Part shown: positions 1 through 5,514 of the stretch, piece after piece
Numbering within the stretch: the stretch's first letter is position 1
Layout: each line of letters starts with the position of its first letter
Assembly (NCBI GenBank): GCA_028867095.1
Contig: JAGWHA010000026.1
Coordinates: forward strand, 1-10,130
DNA length: 10,130 bases
Source: Microcaldota archaeon
GTDB taxonomy: Archaea > Micrarchaeota > Micrarchaeia > Micrarchaeales > CABMGC01
Direction: 5' to 3'
Translations under genes and position numbers: made by a program
The notes under the pieces: model-generated
Seen by the model: the letters and a program-made list of their open reading frames with translations, nothing else
Databases searched by the model: none
What the model was told of the DNA's origin: nothing

Positions 1-216
1 CAGCTTTATTACCTCCCCGATTATCACAAGGGCAACCATGGCAAAGGTGAATGCAAAGAGATTTTTGTCCTTTTTTACATAGAGATAGATGATCATGGCT
101 GCAAGAACGACGTAGAAGCTATCGGCAAAGTACTGCATGAAAAGGTTTAGGGCAGGGCTGGCAACCAGGCTAGCCATCTGGAATGCGGCGCTATTTAGGG
201 CTGAGAGAATGTCCAT
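1..216 (-). CDS. N-terminal part of a membrane protein, possibly PAP2-family phosphatase (cut by window edge)
   Basis: An uninterrupted minus-strand frame of 72 codons runs from an ATG at 216 off the left edge, so the C-terminus is missing. The peptide starts MDILSALNSAAFQ and has two hydrophobic stretches, roughly residues 36-49 (after a QYFADSFYVV segment) and 56-70, separated by a basic turn (VKKDKN). A short amphipathic N-terminus, an F/D-S-F segment and then a helix ending in K-K-D is reminiscent of small archaeal PAP2/undecaprenyl-diphosphatase-like proteins, but the catalytic motifs of that family would lie outside the window, so this is only a suggestion. The start is supported by the AT-rich box at 246-258 about 35 bases upstream. 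It diverges from the PIN gene at 276. Membrane location is seen; function is inferred. Confidence 0.6.
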   Translation of the reverse strand, partial: MDILSALNSAAFQMASLVASPALNLFMQYFADSFYVVLAAMIIYLYVKKDKNLFAFTFAMVALVIIGEVIKL

Positions 217-245
217 TTAAACAAACAATTAGCCAGACTCATAAC

Positions 246-258
246 TATAAATATTTTT
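246..258. promoter_or_regulatory. TATA-like box probably shared by two divergent genes
   Basis: The AT run TATAAATATTTTT lies between the divergent starts at 216 (-) and 276 (+). Its centre is about 25 bases before the + ATG, the spacing expected for a leaderless archaeal transcript. Read on the minus strand (AAATATTTATAG) it sits about 35 bases before the ATG at 216, which would give a leader of about 10 bases. No second TATA box is visible in this 59-base gap. Confidence 0.55.
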
Positions 259-275
259 GATTGTGAGTTTATGCA

Positions 276-644
276 ATGAAACTGGCAATAATAGACACGA
301 GCTCGATACTCTTCGGGCTCGCAAACAAGATTGACCCCTTCGAGAGGCTTAAGGAGAGCTTTCCGGAGTACAAGATTGCGGTCTCGCAGGGGGTGGTTAG
401 GGAGCTGGCCGAGATGTCTGGGAGCCGAAAGAAGCAGAAGGTGCAGGCGAAGATAGGGCTTGCGCTGATAAAAAAGCACCTAGTCACAGTCCTGAAGGGG
501 GAGGGATACGTTGACAGCTGGATACTTGCAAACGTTAAAAAGTGGGACTGCATCGTGTGCACAAACGACGTCGAGCTCAAGGGAAAGCTCAAATCCATTG
601 GAGCAAAGGCGGTAAGCCTTGCAAGGAGCGGTATGCTACGCTGA
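276..644 (+). CDS. PIN-domain ribonuclease, Fcf1/Utp24-like (rRNA processing)
   Basis: This 122-residue protein is a single PIN domain of the Fcf1/Utp24-like type. In eukaryotes and archaea the family is linked to pre-rRNA processing as a metal-dependent endoribonuclease. The four acidic positions expected for the active site are present: D7 in IIDTSS, E43 in VVRELAE, D80 in GYVDSWI and D98 in CTNDVELK. The basic segment SRKKQKVQ around residues 50-57 and the TND motif separate it from the VapC toxin next door. The ATG at 276 is about 25 bases after a TATA box, so the mRNA is probably leaderless. In many archaea a gene of this kind lies beside eIF2-gamma and the Rpo7/Spt4 genes; here rpo7 and spt4 follow after an inserted vapBC pair. 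The last 9 bases overlap the end of vapC on the other strand. PIN fold is sure; assignment to rRNA processing is inferred from family and context. Confidence 0.85.
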   Translation: MKLAIIDTSSILFGLANKIDPFERLKESFPEYKIAVSQGVVRELAEMSGSRKKQKVQAKIGLALIKKHLVTVLKGEGYVDSWILANVKKWDCIVCTNDVELKGKLKSIGAKAVSLARSGMLR

Positions 645-1025
645 AGAAGCAGATAGGAACTTTATTTGCTTTGATCCAATTTGTTCGAAATCTTTGTCTG
701 AGGTAAGCAAAATCTCTCCGTTGGCAAATGTTATCCCTGCAATCAGGATGTCGGCATCGTCTATCAACTTCCCCCTGCCCTTCAATTTCTTGTATATGCC
801 CGATGCAAATTCTACAGAGCGTGGAGTCATCCAGTAAACATTGAATGTTGCTATGAATCCGTTGAGCAGTTCTAGGTCTGCCAAATTGGATCCCTTAAGC
901 AACTCATACTCGTTTATGCAGGTTATGGACACCTTTTCGCTCGACAGATAGCTATCGACGATGCTTACTATTCGTTCGTTGCCATGAAGATAATGTATCA
1001 GTATGCTCGTGTCTAAAACCACCAT
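636..1025 (-). CDS. vapC: VapC-type PIN toxin (ribonuclease)
   Basis: A 129-residue PIN-domain protein, the toxin half of a type II toxin-antitoxin pair; VapC toxins are Mg-dependent RNases that typically cut tRNA or rRNA. Active-site acids can be placed at D5 (VVLDTSILI), E41 (INEYELLKG), D92 (DDADILIAG) and D110 (TSDKDFE), all in canonical spacing. The frame is open further upstream to 1094, but that part overlaps vapB and lacks PIN features, so the ATG at 1025 is chosen: it begins directly with MVVLDTS and lies 4 bases after the vapB stop, the usual vapBC arrangement. The stop codon lies inside the 3' end of the Fcf1-like PIN gene on the other strand (9-base convergent overlap), so read-through from either side would make antisense RNA. 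Expression is expected to be autorepressed by the VapBC complex at the promoter upstream of vapB (family knowledge). Confidence 0.92.
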   Translation of the reverse strand: MVVLDTSILIHYLHGNERIVSIVDSYLSSEKVSITCINEYELLKGSNLADLELLNGFIATFNVYWMTPRSVEFASGIYKKLKGRGKLIDDADILIAGITFANGEILLTSDKDFEQIGSKQIKFLSASSA

Positions 1026-1029
1026 GTTA

Positions 1030-1254
1030 TCACCCGAAGCTGCGCTTGAAACCCTTCCTCCTTCCTTCCTCAACTTCCTTAATCCAAGCGTCAACCTTTA
1101 CGTTTTTGAGCGATCCGGCATACTTACGGGTGTCGGAGGACTTTTTGTAGGATTCGATCAGAATGGCAATTATCTTGGAGAATGATAAATTCTTACCCTT
1201 GGCCTTCTCAAGCTCCTGATACACCATATCAGACACCACTATCAATTTTGACAT
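1030..1254 (-). CDS. vapB: VapB-type antitoxin
   Basis: A 74-residue protein immediately upstream of vapC in the same orientation (4-base gap). The N-terminal half, SKLIVVSDMVYQELEKAKG followed by SFSKIIAILIE, matches the archaeal VapB family (DUF217/PF02697 type), in which a short beta strand and two helices form a DNA-binding dimer. The remaining C-terminal stretch (about residues 37-74, with YAGSLKN, DAWIKEVEE and a basic RRKGFKRSFG tail) would be the flexible toxin-neutralising arm that wraps the PIN active site. The ATG at 1254 sits about 26 bases downstream of the AT box at 1271-1284, so a leaderless transcript is likely. No internal damage is seen, so the pair looks functional. Confidence 0.9.
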   Translation of the reverse strand: MSKLIVVSDMVYQELEKAKGKNLSFSKIIAILIESYKKSSDTRKYAGSLKNVKVDAWIKEVEEGRRKGFKRSFG

Positions 1255-1261
1255 AATTATT

Positions 1262-1284
1262 TATATATAGTATAAATATATATA
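1262..1284 (-). promoter_or_regulatory. vapBC promoter and probable autoregulatory operator
   Basis: A 23-base run of almost pure TA steps (two TATATATA-like arms around GTATAAA) lies just upstream of vapB. Read on the minus strand the TATATATTTATA part is centred about 24-28 bases before the vapB ATG, the right place for a TATA box of a leaderless mRNA. The symmetric arms would also suit binding of a VapB dimer, but this is inference, because TA repeats are self-complementary anyway. Confidence 0.6.
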
Positions 1285-1322
1285 GCTTACATACAGACAT
1301 CCTCTGTTATTGTTCTTGTCGG

Positions 1323-1330
1323 TATATAAA
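1323..1330 (+). promoter_or_regulatory. TATA box ahead of the structured non-coding island
   Basis: TATATAAA on the plus strand. No coding start follows at the expected distance; a transcript beginning 25-27 bases later (about 1350) would run into the GC-rich island at 1362-1487. The rpo7 start is more than 200 bases away and has its own TATA-like box, so this one most simply serves the candidate RNA. Confidence 0.45.
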
Positions 1331-1349
1331 ATGTCCGAATTTTTTCTAA

Positions 1350-1487
1350 TTTTTTATTAGTGCATTAATCCGCAGGTAGGGCAGAGCCTTCGGATGGGTG
1401 GGATGCTTAGGTAAGAGCGAAATCTCTTGGTAATTTGATGAACCCCCTTGAGTGGATTTGTATCATTAAGAAACGTTTGGGGACAGG
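1350..1487 (+). ncRNA. Candidate structured RNA gene upstream of rpo7, unclassified
   Basis: A GC-rich island sits between two very AT-rich flanks, in a stretch with no open reading frame of note. It follows a TATATAAA box and ends just before the TATA-like box of rpo7. Helices that can be seen by eye: GCAT (1362-1365) with ATGC (1403-1406), enclosing CCG (1370-1372) with CGG (1391-1393) and AGG (1374-1376) with CCT (1387-1389); a hairpin AAGAG (1413-1417) with CTCTT (1424-1428) and a CGAAAT loop; and CCCC (from 1443) with GGGG (1479-1482). No tRNA T-loop, RNase P or SRP signature was recognised. A TGATGA at 1436-1441 resembles a box C, but no CTGA box D follows. It could instead be a long rpo7 leader. 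Strand is inferred from the TATA box. Confidence 0.4.
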
Positions 1488-1497
1488 TATTTATTCT
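1488..1497 (+). promoter_or_regulatory. Probable TATA box of the rpo7-spt4 operon
   Basis: The sequence TATTTATTC on the plus strand would place the transcript start near 1515, giving a leader of roughly 28 bases. That leader contains the AGGTGA ribosome binding site before the TTG start at 1543. It is a weaker TATA box than those elsewhere in the window. Confidence 0.45.
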
Positions 1498-1532
1498 TAA
1501 TCTTTCCATAGTATTCTTGTTCTACTTACTCT

Positions 1533-1538
1533 AGGTGA
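1533..1538 (+). promoter_or_regulatory. Shine-Dalgarno site that fixes the TTG start of rpo7
   Basis: AGGTGA is a strong match to the archaeal anti-Shine-Dalgarno sequence (16S 3' end TCACCT). It lies 4 bases before the TTG at 1543. An ATG at 1550 is out of frame with rpo7, so the ribosome binding site and the protein alignment both favour TTG. Confidence 0.65.
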
Positions 1539-1542
1539 GACT

Positions 1543-2133
1543 TTGTATTATGTACACACTATAAAAGACACTCTCAGCGTTCCACCCGCCTACTTCGGCT
1601 CGGACATGGAGGATGCGGCAGCGCAGGTGCTGAGAAGCAAGTACGAGAGGGTCATAGACAAGGACCTCGGAGTCATTTTGGCGGTTTTTAACGTCAGGGA
1701 CATAAGCGACGGATTCATACTTCCGGGAGACCCAAACACGCACCACGACGTCATATTCGACGTCCTCACATTCACGCTCGAGGTCGAGGAGGTAGTGATA
1801 GGGGAGGTTTCAGAACTCGTCGAGTTCGGAAGCTTTGTTAGGATCGGCCCGCTGGACGGACTAGTACACCTTTCGCAGATAACAAGCGACTTCATCAACT
1901 ACGACAGAAAGACGGGGGTCTTCACATCACGAAACACAGGGAAGACGCTCAAGAAGGGGGACACGGTCTACGCGAAGGTCTCCACAATCAGCATAAAGAA
2001 CAGCGTCAAGGACTCAAAGATCGCGCTCACGATGCGCCCTGAGGGGCTAGGGAAGCCGGAGTGGCTAAACGAGAAGCCTAGGGAGAAGCGCGACGACAAC
2101 AGGAGGAGAAAGGGAAACAAGGGTAGGAGATAA
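1543..2133 (+). CDS. rpo7: DNA-directed RNA polymerase subunit Rpo7 (RpoE')
   Basis: This 196-residue protein is the archaeal RNA polymerase stalk subunit Rpo7, the counterpart of eukaryotic Rpb7. With Rpo4 it binds nascent RNA and aids open-complex formation and processivity. The N-terminal tip domain (about residues 1-78) has the typical opening MYYVHTIKDTLSVPP and the GVILAVFNV strand; residues about 80-165 form an S1/OB RNA-binding domain with VEFGSFVRIGPLDGLVHLSQ. The last 25 or so residues are a lysine/arginine-rich tail (EKPREKRDDNRRRKG) beyond the usual fold, possibly an extra RNA contact. No ATG is available in frame at the N-terminus; the TTG at 1543 behind AGGTGA gives the family's normal start. 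The stop codon TAA shares its last A with the ATG of spt4 (TAATG), so the two are translationally coupled. Confidence 0.95.
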   Translation: MYYVHTIKDTLSVPPAYFGSDMEDAAAQVLRSKYERVIDKDLGVILAVFNVRDISDGFILPGDPNTHHDVIFDVLTFTLEVEEVVIGEVSELVEFGSFVRIGPLDGLVHLSQITSDFINYDRKTGVFTSRNTGKTLKKGDTVYAKVSTISIKNSVKDSKIALTMRPEGLGKPEWLNEKPREKRDDNRRRKGNKGRR

Positions 2134-2321
2134 TGGACAAGGCTTGCAAAAAATGTAGACTCATAATCGCCCAGGGGGACGTCTGCCCGGTTTGCGGATC
2201 GACCGAGCTCACTGGAAAGTGGCACGGGTACATCGTGGTGCTCAACTCCGAGAAGTCAAACATCGCAAAGAAGCTTGAGATCAAGGTCAACGGGACCTAC
2301 GCGCTGAGCCTCGGCGAGTGA
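2133..2321 (+). CDS. spt4: Transcription elongation factor Spt4 (RpoE'')
   Basis: A 62-residue protein matching archaeal Spt4, which pairs with the NGN domain of Spt5 on the polymerase clamp and increases processivity. The N-terminal zinc ribbon is intact: C5-X2-C8 and C18-X2-C21 (MDKACKKC and DVCPVCGS). The following GKWHGYIVVLNSEKSNIAKK segment carries the conserved hydrophobic strand and S-x-I-A-K motif used for Spt5 contact. The length is normal for the family. The start overlaps the rpo7 stop by one base, the arrangement seen in many archaea. The downstream S24e/S27ae genes that often follow are absent; a membrane protein gene comes next after 38 bases. Confidence 0.95.
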   Translation: MDKACKKCRLIIAQGDVCPVCGSTELTGKWHGYIVVLNSEKSNIAKKLEIKVNGTYALSLGE

Positions 2322-2324
2322 GCC

Positions 2325-2337
2325 TTCTTATTTTTAG
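2325..2337 (+). promoter_or_regulatory. T-rich tract after spt4: terminator and/or TATA box of the next gene
   Basis: The tract TTCTTATTTTTAG follows the spt4 stop directly. Pyrimidine-rich T tracts are typical archaeal termination sites, so the rpo7-spt4 transcript could end here. It is also centred about 28 bases before the ATG at 2360, where a TATA box for a leaderless mRNA would be. The sequence alone does not decide between the two, and it may do both. Confidence 0.4.
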
Positions 2338-2359
2338 CATTCCAAGCTGATTTGGTTAC

Positions 2360-4627
2360 ATGGCAAGCGAGAGCAACCTGAGATTCTATCTGCTGATAGC
2401 CCTCGCGTATCTTGCGATTTCTCTGATCCTGTTTTGGCCGGTAACATTGCACCCGACCGACACTGTTGCCGGCGGAGTCCCAAATTCCGTATTCTCTGGC
2501 AGCGGTGATGTCTTCCAGAACCTCTGGACCCTCTGGTGGGTCAACTACGCGATCTTTGCGCTCCACGCGTCCCCTTACGCAACAAACCTGCTTTACGCAC
2601 CGATAGGGGCAAACCTTGTCACAGAGACGCTCTCCCCAATCGCCGCGATCTTCTCGCTTCCGTTCCAGGCCCTGGGGCTTGCATTCAGCTACAATGTCCT
2701 CTTCTTCCTCGACTTTGCGCTAAGCGGGCTCTTCATGTTTTTGCTCGCGGACCATATAGTGAAGAACAGGTACGCCGCATTCATCGCGGGAATCGTCTTC
2801 GCATTCAGCCCATTCCACCTAATGCATGCGGGGGTAGGGCATCTGAACTGGGACAGCATACAGTTCCTGCCGCTCTTTGTGCTTCTGCTCCTTAAGATGA
2901 TCGAGGAAGAGCGCGCAAGGCACGCGATATACGCAGGGATTGCTCTTGCGCTGCTGCTCTTTTGGGGGGACCCGGAGCAGGGGATCATAACCCTGATGTT
3001 TGTGGCGCTGTTTTTGCTTGTCTACGTCTCAAGAAGCAGGGAGGCGCTAATGCGGATCATCAACTTCGCATTCCTGAAGAACTCGCTGATAATAGTTGCC
3101 GTGGCGGCGCTGGTTAGCTCGCCGTTTCTGGTTCCGATAGCAAACGGGATAGCGCATGGGGCGCTTGCCGCGGCAAACCAGAACAACTCGCTCAAATCCT
3201 ACATGATATCCAGCAACCCTCTTCTCTCCTTCTTTTTGCCCAGCCCATACAACAACTTCTTCAGCTGGGCGAGCGCTTCCTACGACTCGATCTACTCGGT
3301 GAACCCGACCGAGAGGGTGGCATACATCGGATATGCTGCCCTAGCGCTTGTTGCCATAGGGGTCTGGAAGGACAGGAAGAACGGATTCGCAGGCATACTG
3401 CCCTGGCTGATTGTGACGCTCTTCTTCGCCTATCTATCGATGGGCCCGTATGTGCAAGTCGGCAGCTATTCCTCTCCCGGCCAGGACTCCGTACCCGGAA
3501 TATATCCGGCATTCACGCAAATGCCGATAATCAACCTTGTCAGGGAGCCTGCGAGGTTCGAGCTGATAGTGACTCTCGGGCTTGCAGTGATTGCTGCTAT
3601 GGGATTCAGGGGACTAATTGAGGTGTACAAGGGCAGGATAAAGATCAAGCGCCTTGAGAGGTACGCCGCGATCGCGATAGTGGCGCTGATGCTGGTCGAA
3701 TACAACGGGATACCGGTATCTGGTGGCTTCATCAGCTCCTACTTCTTCAACATAGCGATTTCGCCTGGGTACCAGATGCTTCACCAGGCATCCAACTTCA
3801 CGGTGATGATCCTGCCGACGATACAGAACATCGGCGAGAACCCGACGGTCTTCCACCCCCAGCTATACACTGGGATGTCGATGTACTTGCAGACCGCGTT
3901 CGCAAAGCCGATAATCGGGGGATACACCTCCAGGGTAAACTACACCCAGCAGCTGCAGTCGCTTGAGATACCGCTCTCGATCTACGGGAGCTTCCTTCAA
4001 AGGGGGCTCAATTTTGTCTACACCTCGCCGGTTTCGGAGAATTACACAAACGTTACGCTCTACTGGCTCTCAAAATACGACGTGGGCTACATACCGATAA
4101 TAAGGCAGGCATACAGCCCGCAGAACTTGACTGTTTTGGAAGGGAAGATGCAAAGCATATTTGGGGATCCGTACTACTCGGATAACCTGACCACTATATT
4201 CTCCACGCGCGATGCGCTTTCGAAGAGCACAAACAGGTCGGTGATAGGATACCCATCACTGGGAACTTGGGCCCCGGGATGCGGCTCTGGAGCGTTCTGC
4301 GACAACAGCTCGAACACCTACTGGTGGGGTGGCAACGTCAGGGGGATAAGCGTATTCGCTCCCAGAAACAGGACCAACCTCACGATGAGCTTTGGCGCCA
4401 TCGCGTATTACCGCAGCCCCTCCATTCCGCTTTCCGTGACGGTCCTCTCCCAAAGCCCTGCAACATACAGGTTCAACCTCTCCCTTAACTCCAATGAATT
4501 TGCTGTCCCCCTGAGCCTAAGCCCCGGGACTACGCAGATACTGTTCTACTCGCCGCCGGGCGTTGGGAACAGCTCGGCCTCAGGATTGATCTTTGGAATA
4601 AAGAACATAACGTTCAGTCAAAGGTAG
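2360..4627 (+). CDS. GT-C-fold-like polytopic membrane protein, putative glycosyltransferase with large outer domain
   Basis: A 755-residue integral membrane protein with about ten or more hydrophobic helices between residue 8 and about 455, then a mostly soluble C-terminal domain to the end. Features of GT-C glycosyltransferase-like membrane proteins are visible: an acidic first-loop motif with D50 (SGSGDVFQNLWTLWW), H156-x4-H161-L-N-W and QFLPL at 168-172, WGDPEQG near 200, and V394-R-E-P-A-R-F400 followed by a hydrophobic helix. This pattern is common in proteins that use lipid-phosphate sugar donors to glycosylate at the outer face of the membrane. The C-terminal domain (about 460-755) has about 13 N-X-S/T sequons, the first at N479, whereas the membrane half has only one obvious one, so that domain is probably exported and itself glycosylated. 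No C-terminal membrane anchor is present. The exact substrate is unknown; a YfhO-like or PMT-like role is possible. Confidence 0.7.
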   Translation: MASESNLRFYLLIALAYLAISLILFWPVTLHPTDTVAGGVPNSVFSGSGDVFQNLWTLWWVNYAIFALHASPYATNLLYAPIGANLVTETLSPIAAIFSLPFQALGLAFSYNVLFFLDFALSGLFMFLLADHIVKNRYAAFIAGIVFAFSPFHLMHAGVGHLNWDSIQFLPLFVLLLLKMIEEERARHAIYAGIALALLLFWGDPEQGIITLMFVALFLLVYVSRSREALMRIINFAFLKNSLIIVAVAALVSSPFLVPIANGIAHGALAAANQNNSLKSYMISSNPLLSFFLPSPYNNFFSWASASYDSIYSVNPTERVAYIGYAALALVAIGVWKDRKNGFAGILPWLIVTLFFAYLSMGPYVQVGSYSSPGQDSVPGIYPAFTQMPIINLVREPARFELIVTLGLAVIAAMGFRGLIEVYKGRIKIKRLERYAAIAIVALMLVEYNGIPVSGGFISSYFFNIAISPGYQMLHQASNFTVMILPTIQNIGENPTVFHPQLYTGMSMYLQTAFAKPIIGGYTSRVNYTQQLQSLEIPLSIYGSFLQRGLNFVYTSPVSENYTNVTLYWLSKYDVGYIPIIRQAYSPQNLTVLEGKMQSIFGDPYYSDNLTTIFSTRDALSKSTNRSVIGYPSLGTWAPGCGSGAFCDNSSNTYWWGGNVRGISVFAPRNRTNLTMSFGAIAYYRSPSIPLSVTVLSQSPATYRFNLSLNSNEFAVPLSLSPGTTQILFYSPPGVGNSSASGLIFGIKNITFSQR

Positions 4628-4701
4628 ATTCCGCAGAAAGAGGCGGCTTGAAAGGATAATGGCAATAGTGGCTAAGACGGCGGCAGAGCTCGTAGGAGTC
4701 T

Positions 4702-5406
4702 CTACTCGGCCTTATTCTCTTTCTTGTCCTTCTTTTCCCTTGAGTACTCCTCCCTTATCTCGACCTTCTCGACATTTTCCATGTCCCTTAGAAGGTTGTT
4801 GACAAACGTTGACTTGTTGACAAAGTAGTCGGAGTTCTTCTCGACGTCCGTTCCGACCTCGACAACGACGTTCTTTCCGTCTATCTTGATCGACTTGGAC
4901 TTTAGCGAGAACGAATCCGCTAGTTCCTTTACCTTGTCCTCCTCCTTCTCGACCTTTGAGACGACCTTCACCTCGTAGATCAGCTTCTCGCCTGCGAGCG
5001 GGTGGTTTGCATCAACCATGACCCTTCCTGAGTTGACGCTCTTGACGGTTGCTATAACCCCGTCAAGGTCAAGCTGCATCCCCGGGTACGGCTCCATGTT
5101 CCTTGCCCGAAAGTCCGCAATCGGCATTACCCTTACCAGGTTGTTGTCCCTCTCGCCAAACGTCTGCGTAGGCTCGAGCTCGACCTTCTTTAGCTCTGCG
5201 ACATTCATCCCCTTCAGGGTCTCGTAGAGTCCCTTGATTATCCCGCTCCTTCCGATAACCACAAGCTGCGGGCCGTACTTCGAGTTCTCGTAGTAGACGC
5301 CGCTCTCCTTCGCCTTCTTCTCGTCAGTGGTGTAGACTATCTGCTTGTCCGCAGCCCTCCATGCCGTGTATTCGATCTTTACAAAATCTCCGTCTTTTAA
5401 GCTCAT
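4702..5406 (-). CDS. FKBP-type peptidyl-prolyl isomerase, SlyD-like long archaeal form
   Basis: A 234-residue cytosolic FKBP that would catalyse cis-trans isomerisation of prolyl bonds and act as a folding helper. The FKBP half starts with DGDFVKIEYTAW, where the usual FKBP acidic motif is expected, and contains VIGRSGIIKGLYETLKGMNV (51-70) and P79-T-Q-T-F-G-E-R-D87. Then comes the insert-in-flap chaperone domain (about 88-131, with MPIADFRARN and GMQLDLDG), and the FKBP fold closes with V131-DANHPLAGEKL, a SlyD hallmark. The C-terminal extension (about 155-225) matches the extra domain of long archaeal FKBPs such as the 26-kDa methanogen type, and the last residues are a charged lysine/glutamate tail without the metal-binding histidines of bacterial SlyD. 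No signal peptide is seen. The ATG at 5406 has GTGAT three bases upstream, complementary to the 16S 3' end, and a TATA box at 5441-5450. Confidence 0.92.
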   Translation of the reverse strand: MSLKDGDFVKIEYTAWRAADKQIVYTTDEKKAKESGVYYENSKYGPQLVVIGRSGIIKGLYETLKGMNVAELKKVELEPTQTFGERDNNLVRVMPIADFRARNMEPYPGMQLDLDGVIATVKSVNSGRVMVDANHPLAGEKLIYEVKVVSKVEKEEDKVKELADSFSLKSKSIKIDGKNVVVEVGTDVEKNSDYFVNKSTFVNNLLRDMENVEKVEIREEYSREKKDKKENKAE

Positions 5407-5440
5407 GGTATCACAATTAATTTCTATAGTAGGGTATACA

Positions 5441-5450
5441 ATTTATATAA
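5441..5450 (-). promoter_or_regulatory. TATA box of the FKBP gene
   Basis: On the minus strand this reads TTATATAAAT, a near-consensus archaeal TATA box. A transcript starting about 26 bases on (near 5419) would have a leader of about 13 bases that includes the GTGAT ribosome binding site at 5410-5414. Confidence 0.65.
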
Positions 5451-5469
5451 GCAAACTGCGTATAACTGC

Positions 5470-5481
5470 TTTATACTTATT
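5470..5481 (+). promoter_or_regulatory. TATA box of the gltX operon
   Basis: TTTATACTTATT on the plus strand would place a transcript start near 5501, about 14 bases before the ATG at 5515. The short leader holds GTGAT at 5506-5510, which pairs with the 16S 3' end. It is separate from the oppositely facing FKBP TATA box 25-30 bases away. Confidence 0.55.
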
Positions 5482-5514
5482 TAGTGGAACAGATTAAAAT
5501 GCTTTGTGATTGGG

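Noticed and set aside
1026..1094. N-terminal extension of the vapC frame up to 1094
   Set aside because: It overlaps vapB in another frame and lacks PIN features; the ATG at 1025 gives the normal MVVLDTS start and standard vapBC spacing.
1436..1490. Box C/D guide RNA reading of the TGATGA at 1436-1441
   Set aside because: No CTGA box D within the expected distance and no second C'/D' pair.
4659..4749. Small plus-strand frame starting MAIVAKTAAELVGVS after the GT-C-like gene
   Set aside because: It runs into the antisense of the FKBP 3' end and becomes low-complexity Ser/Pro; no promoter or homology.
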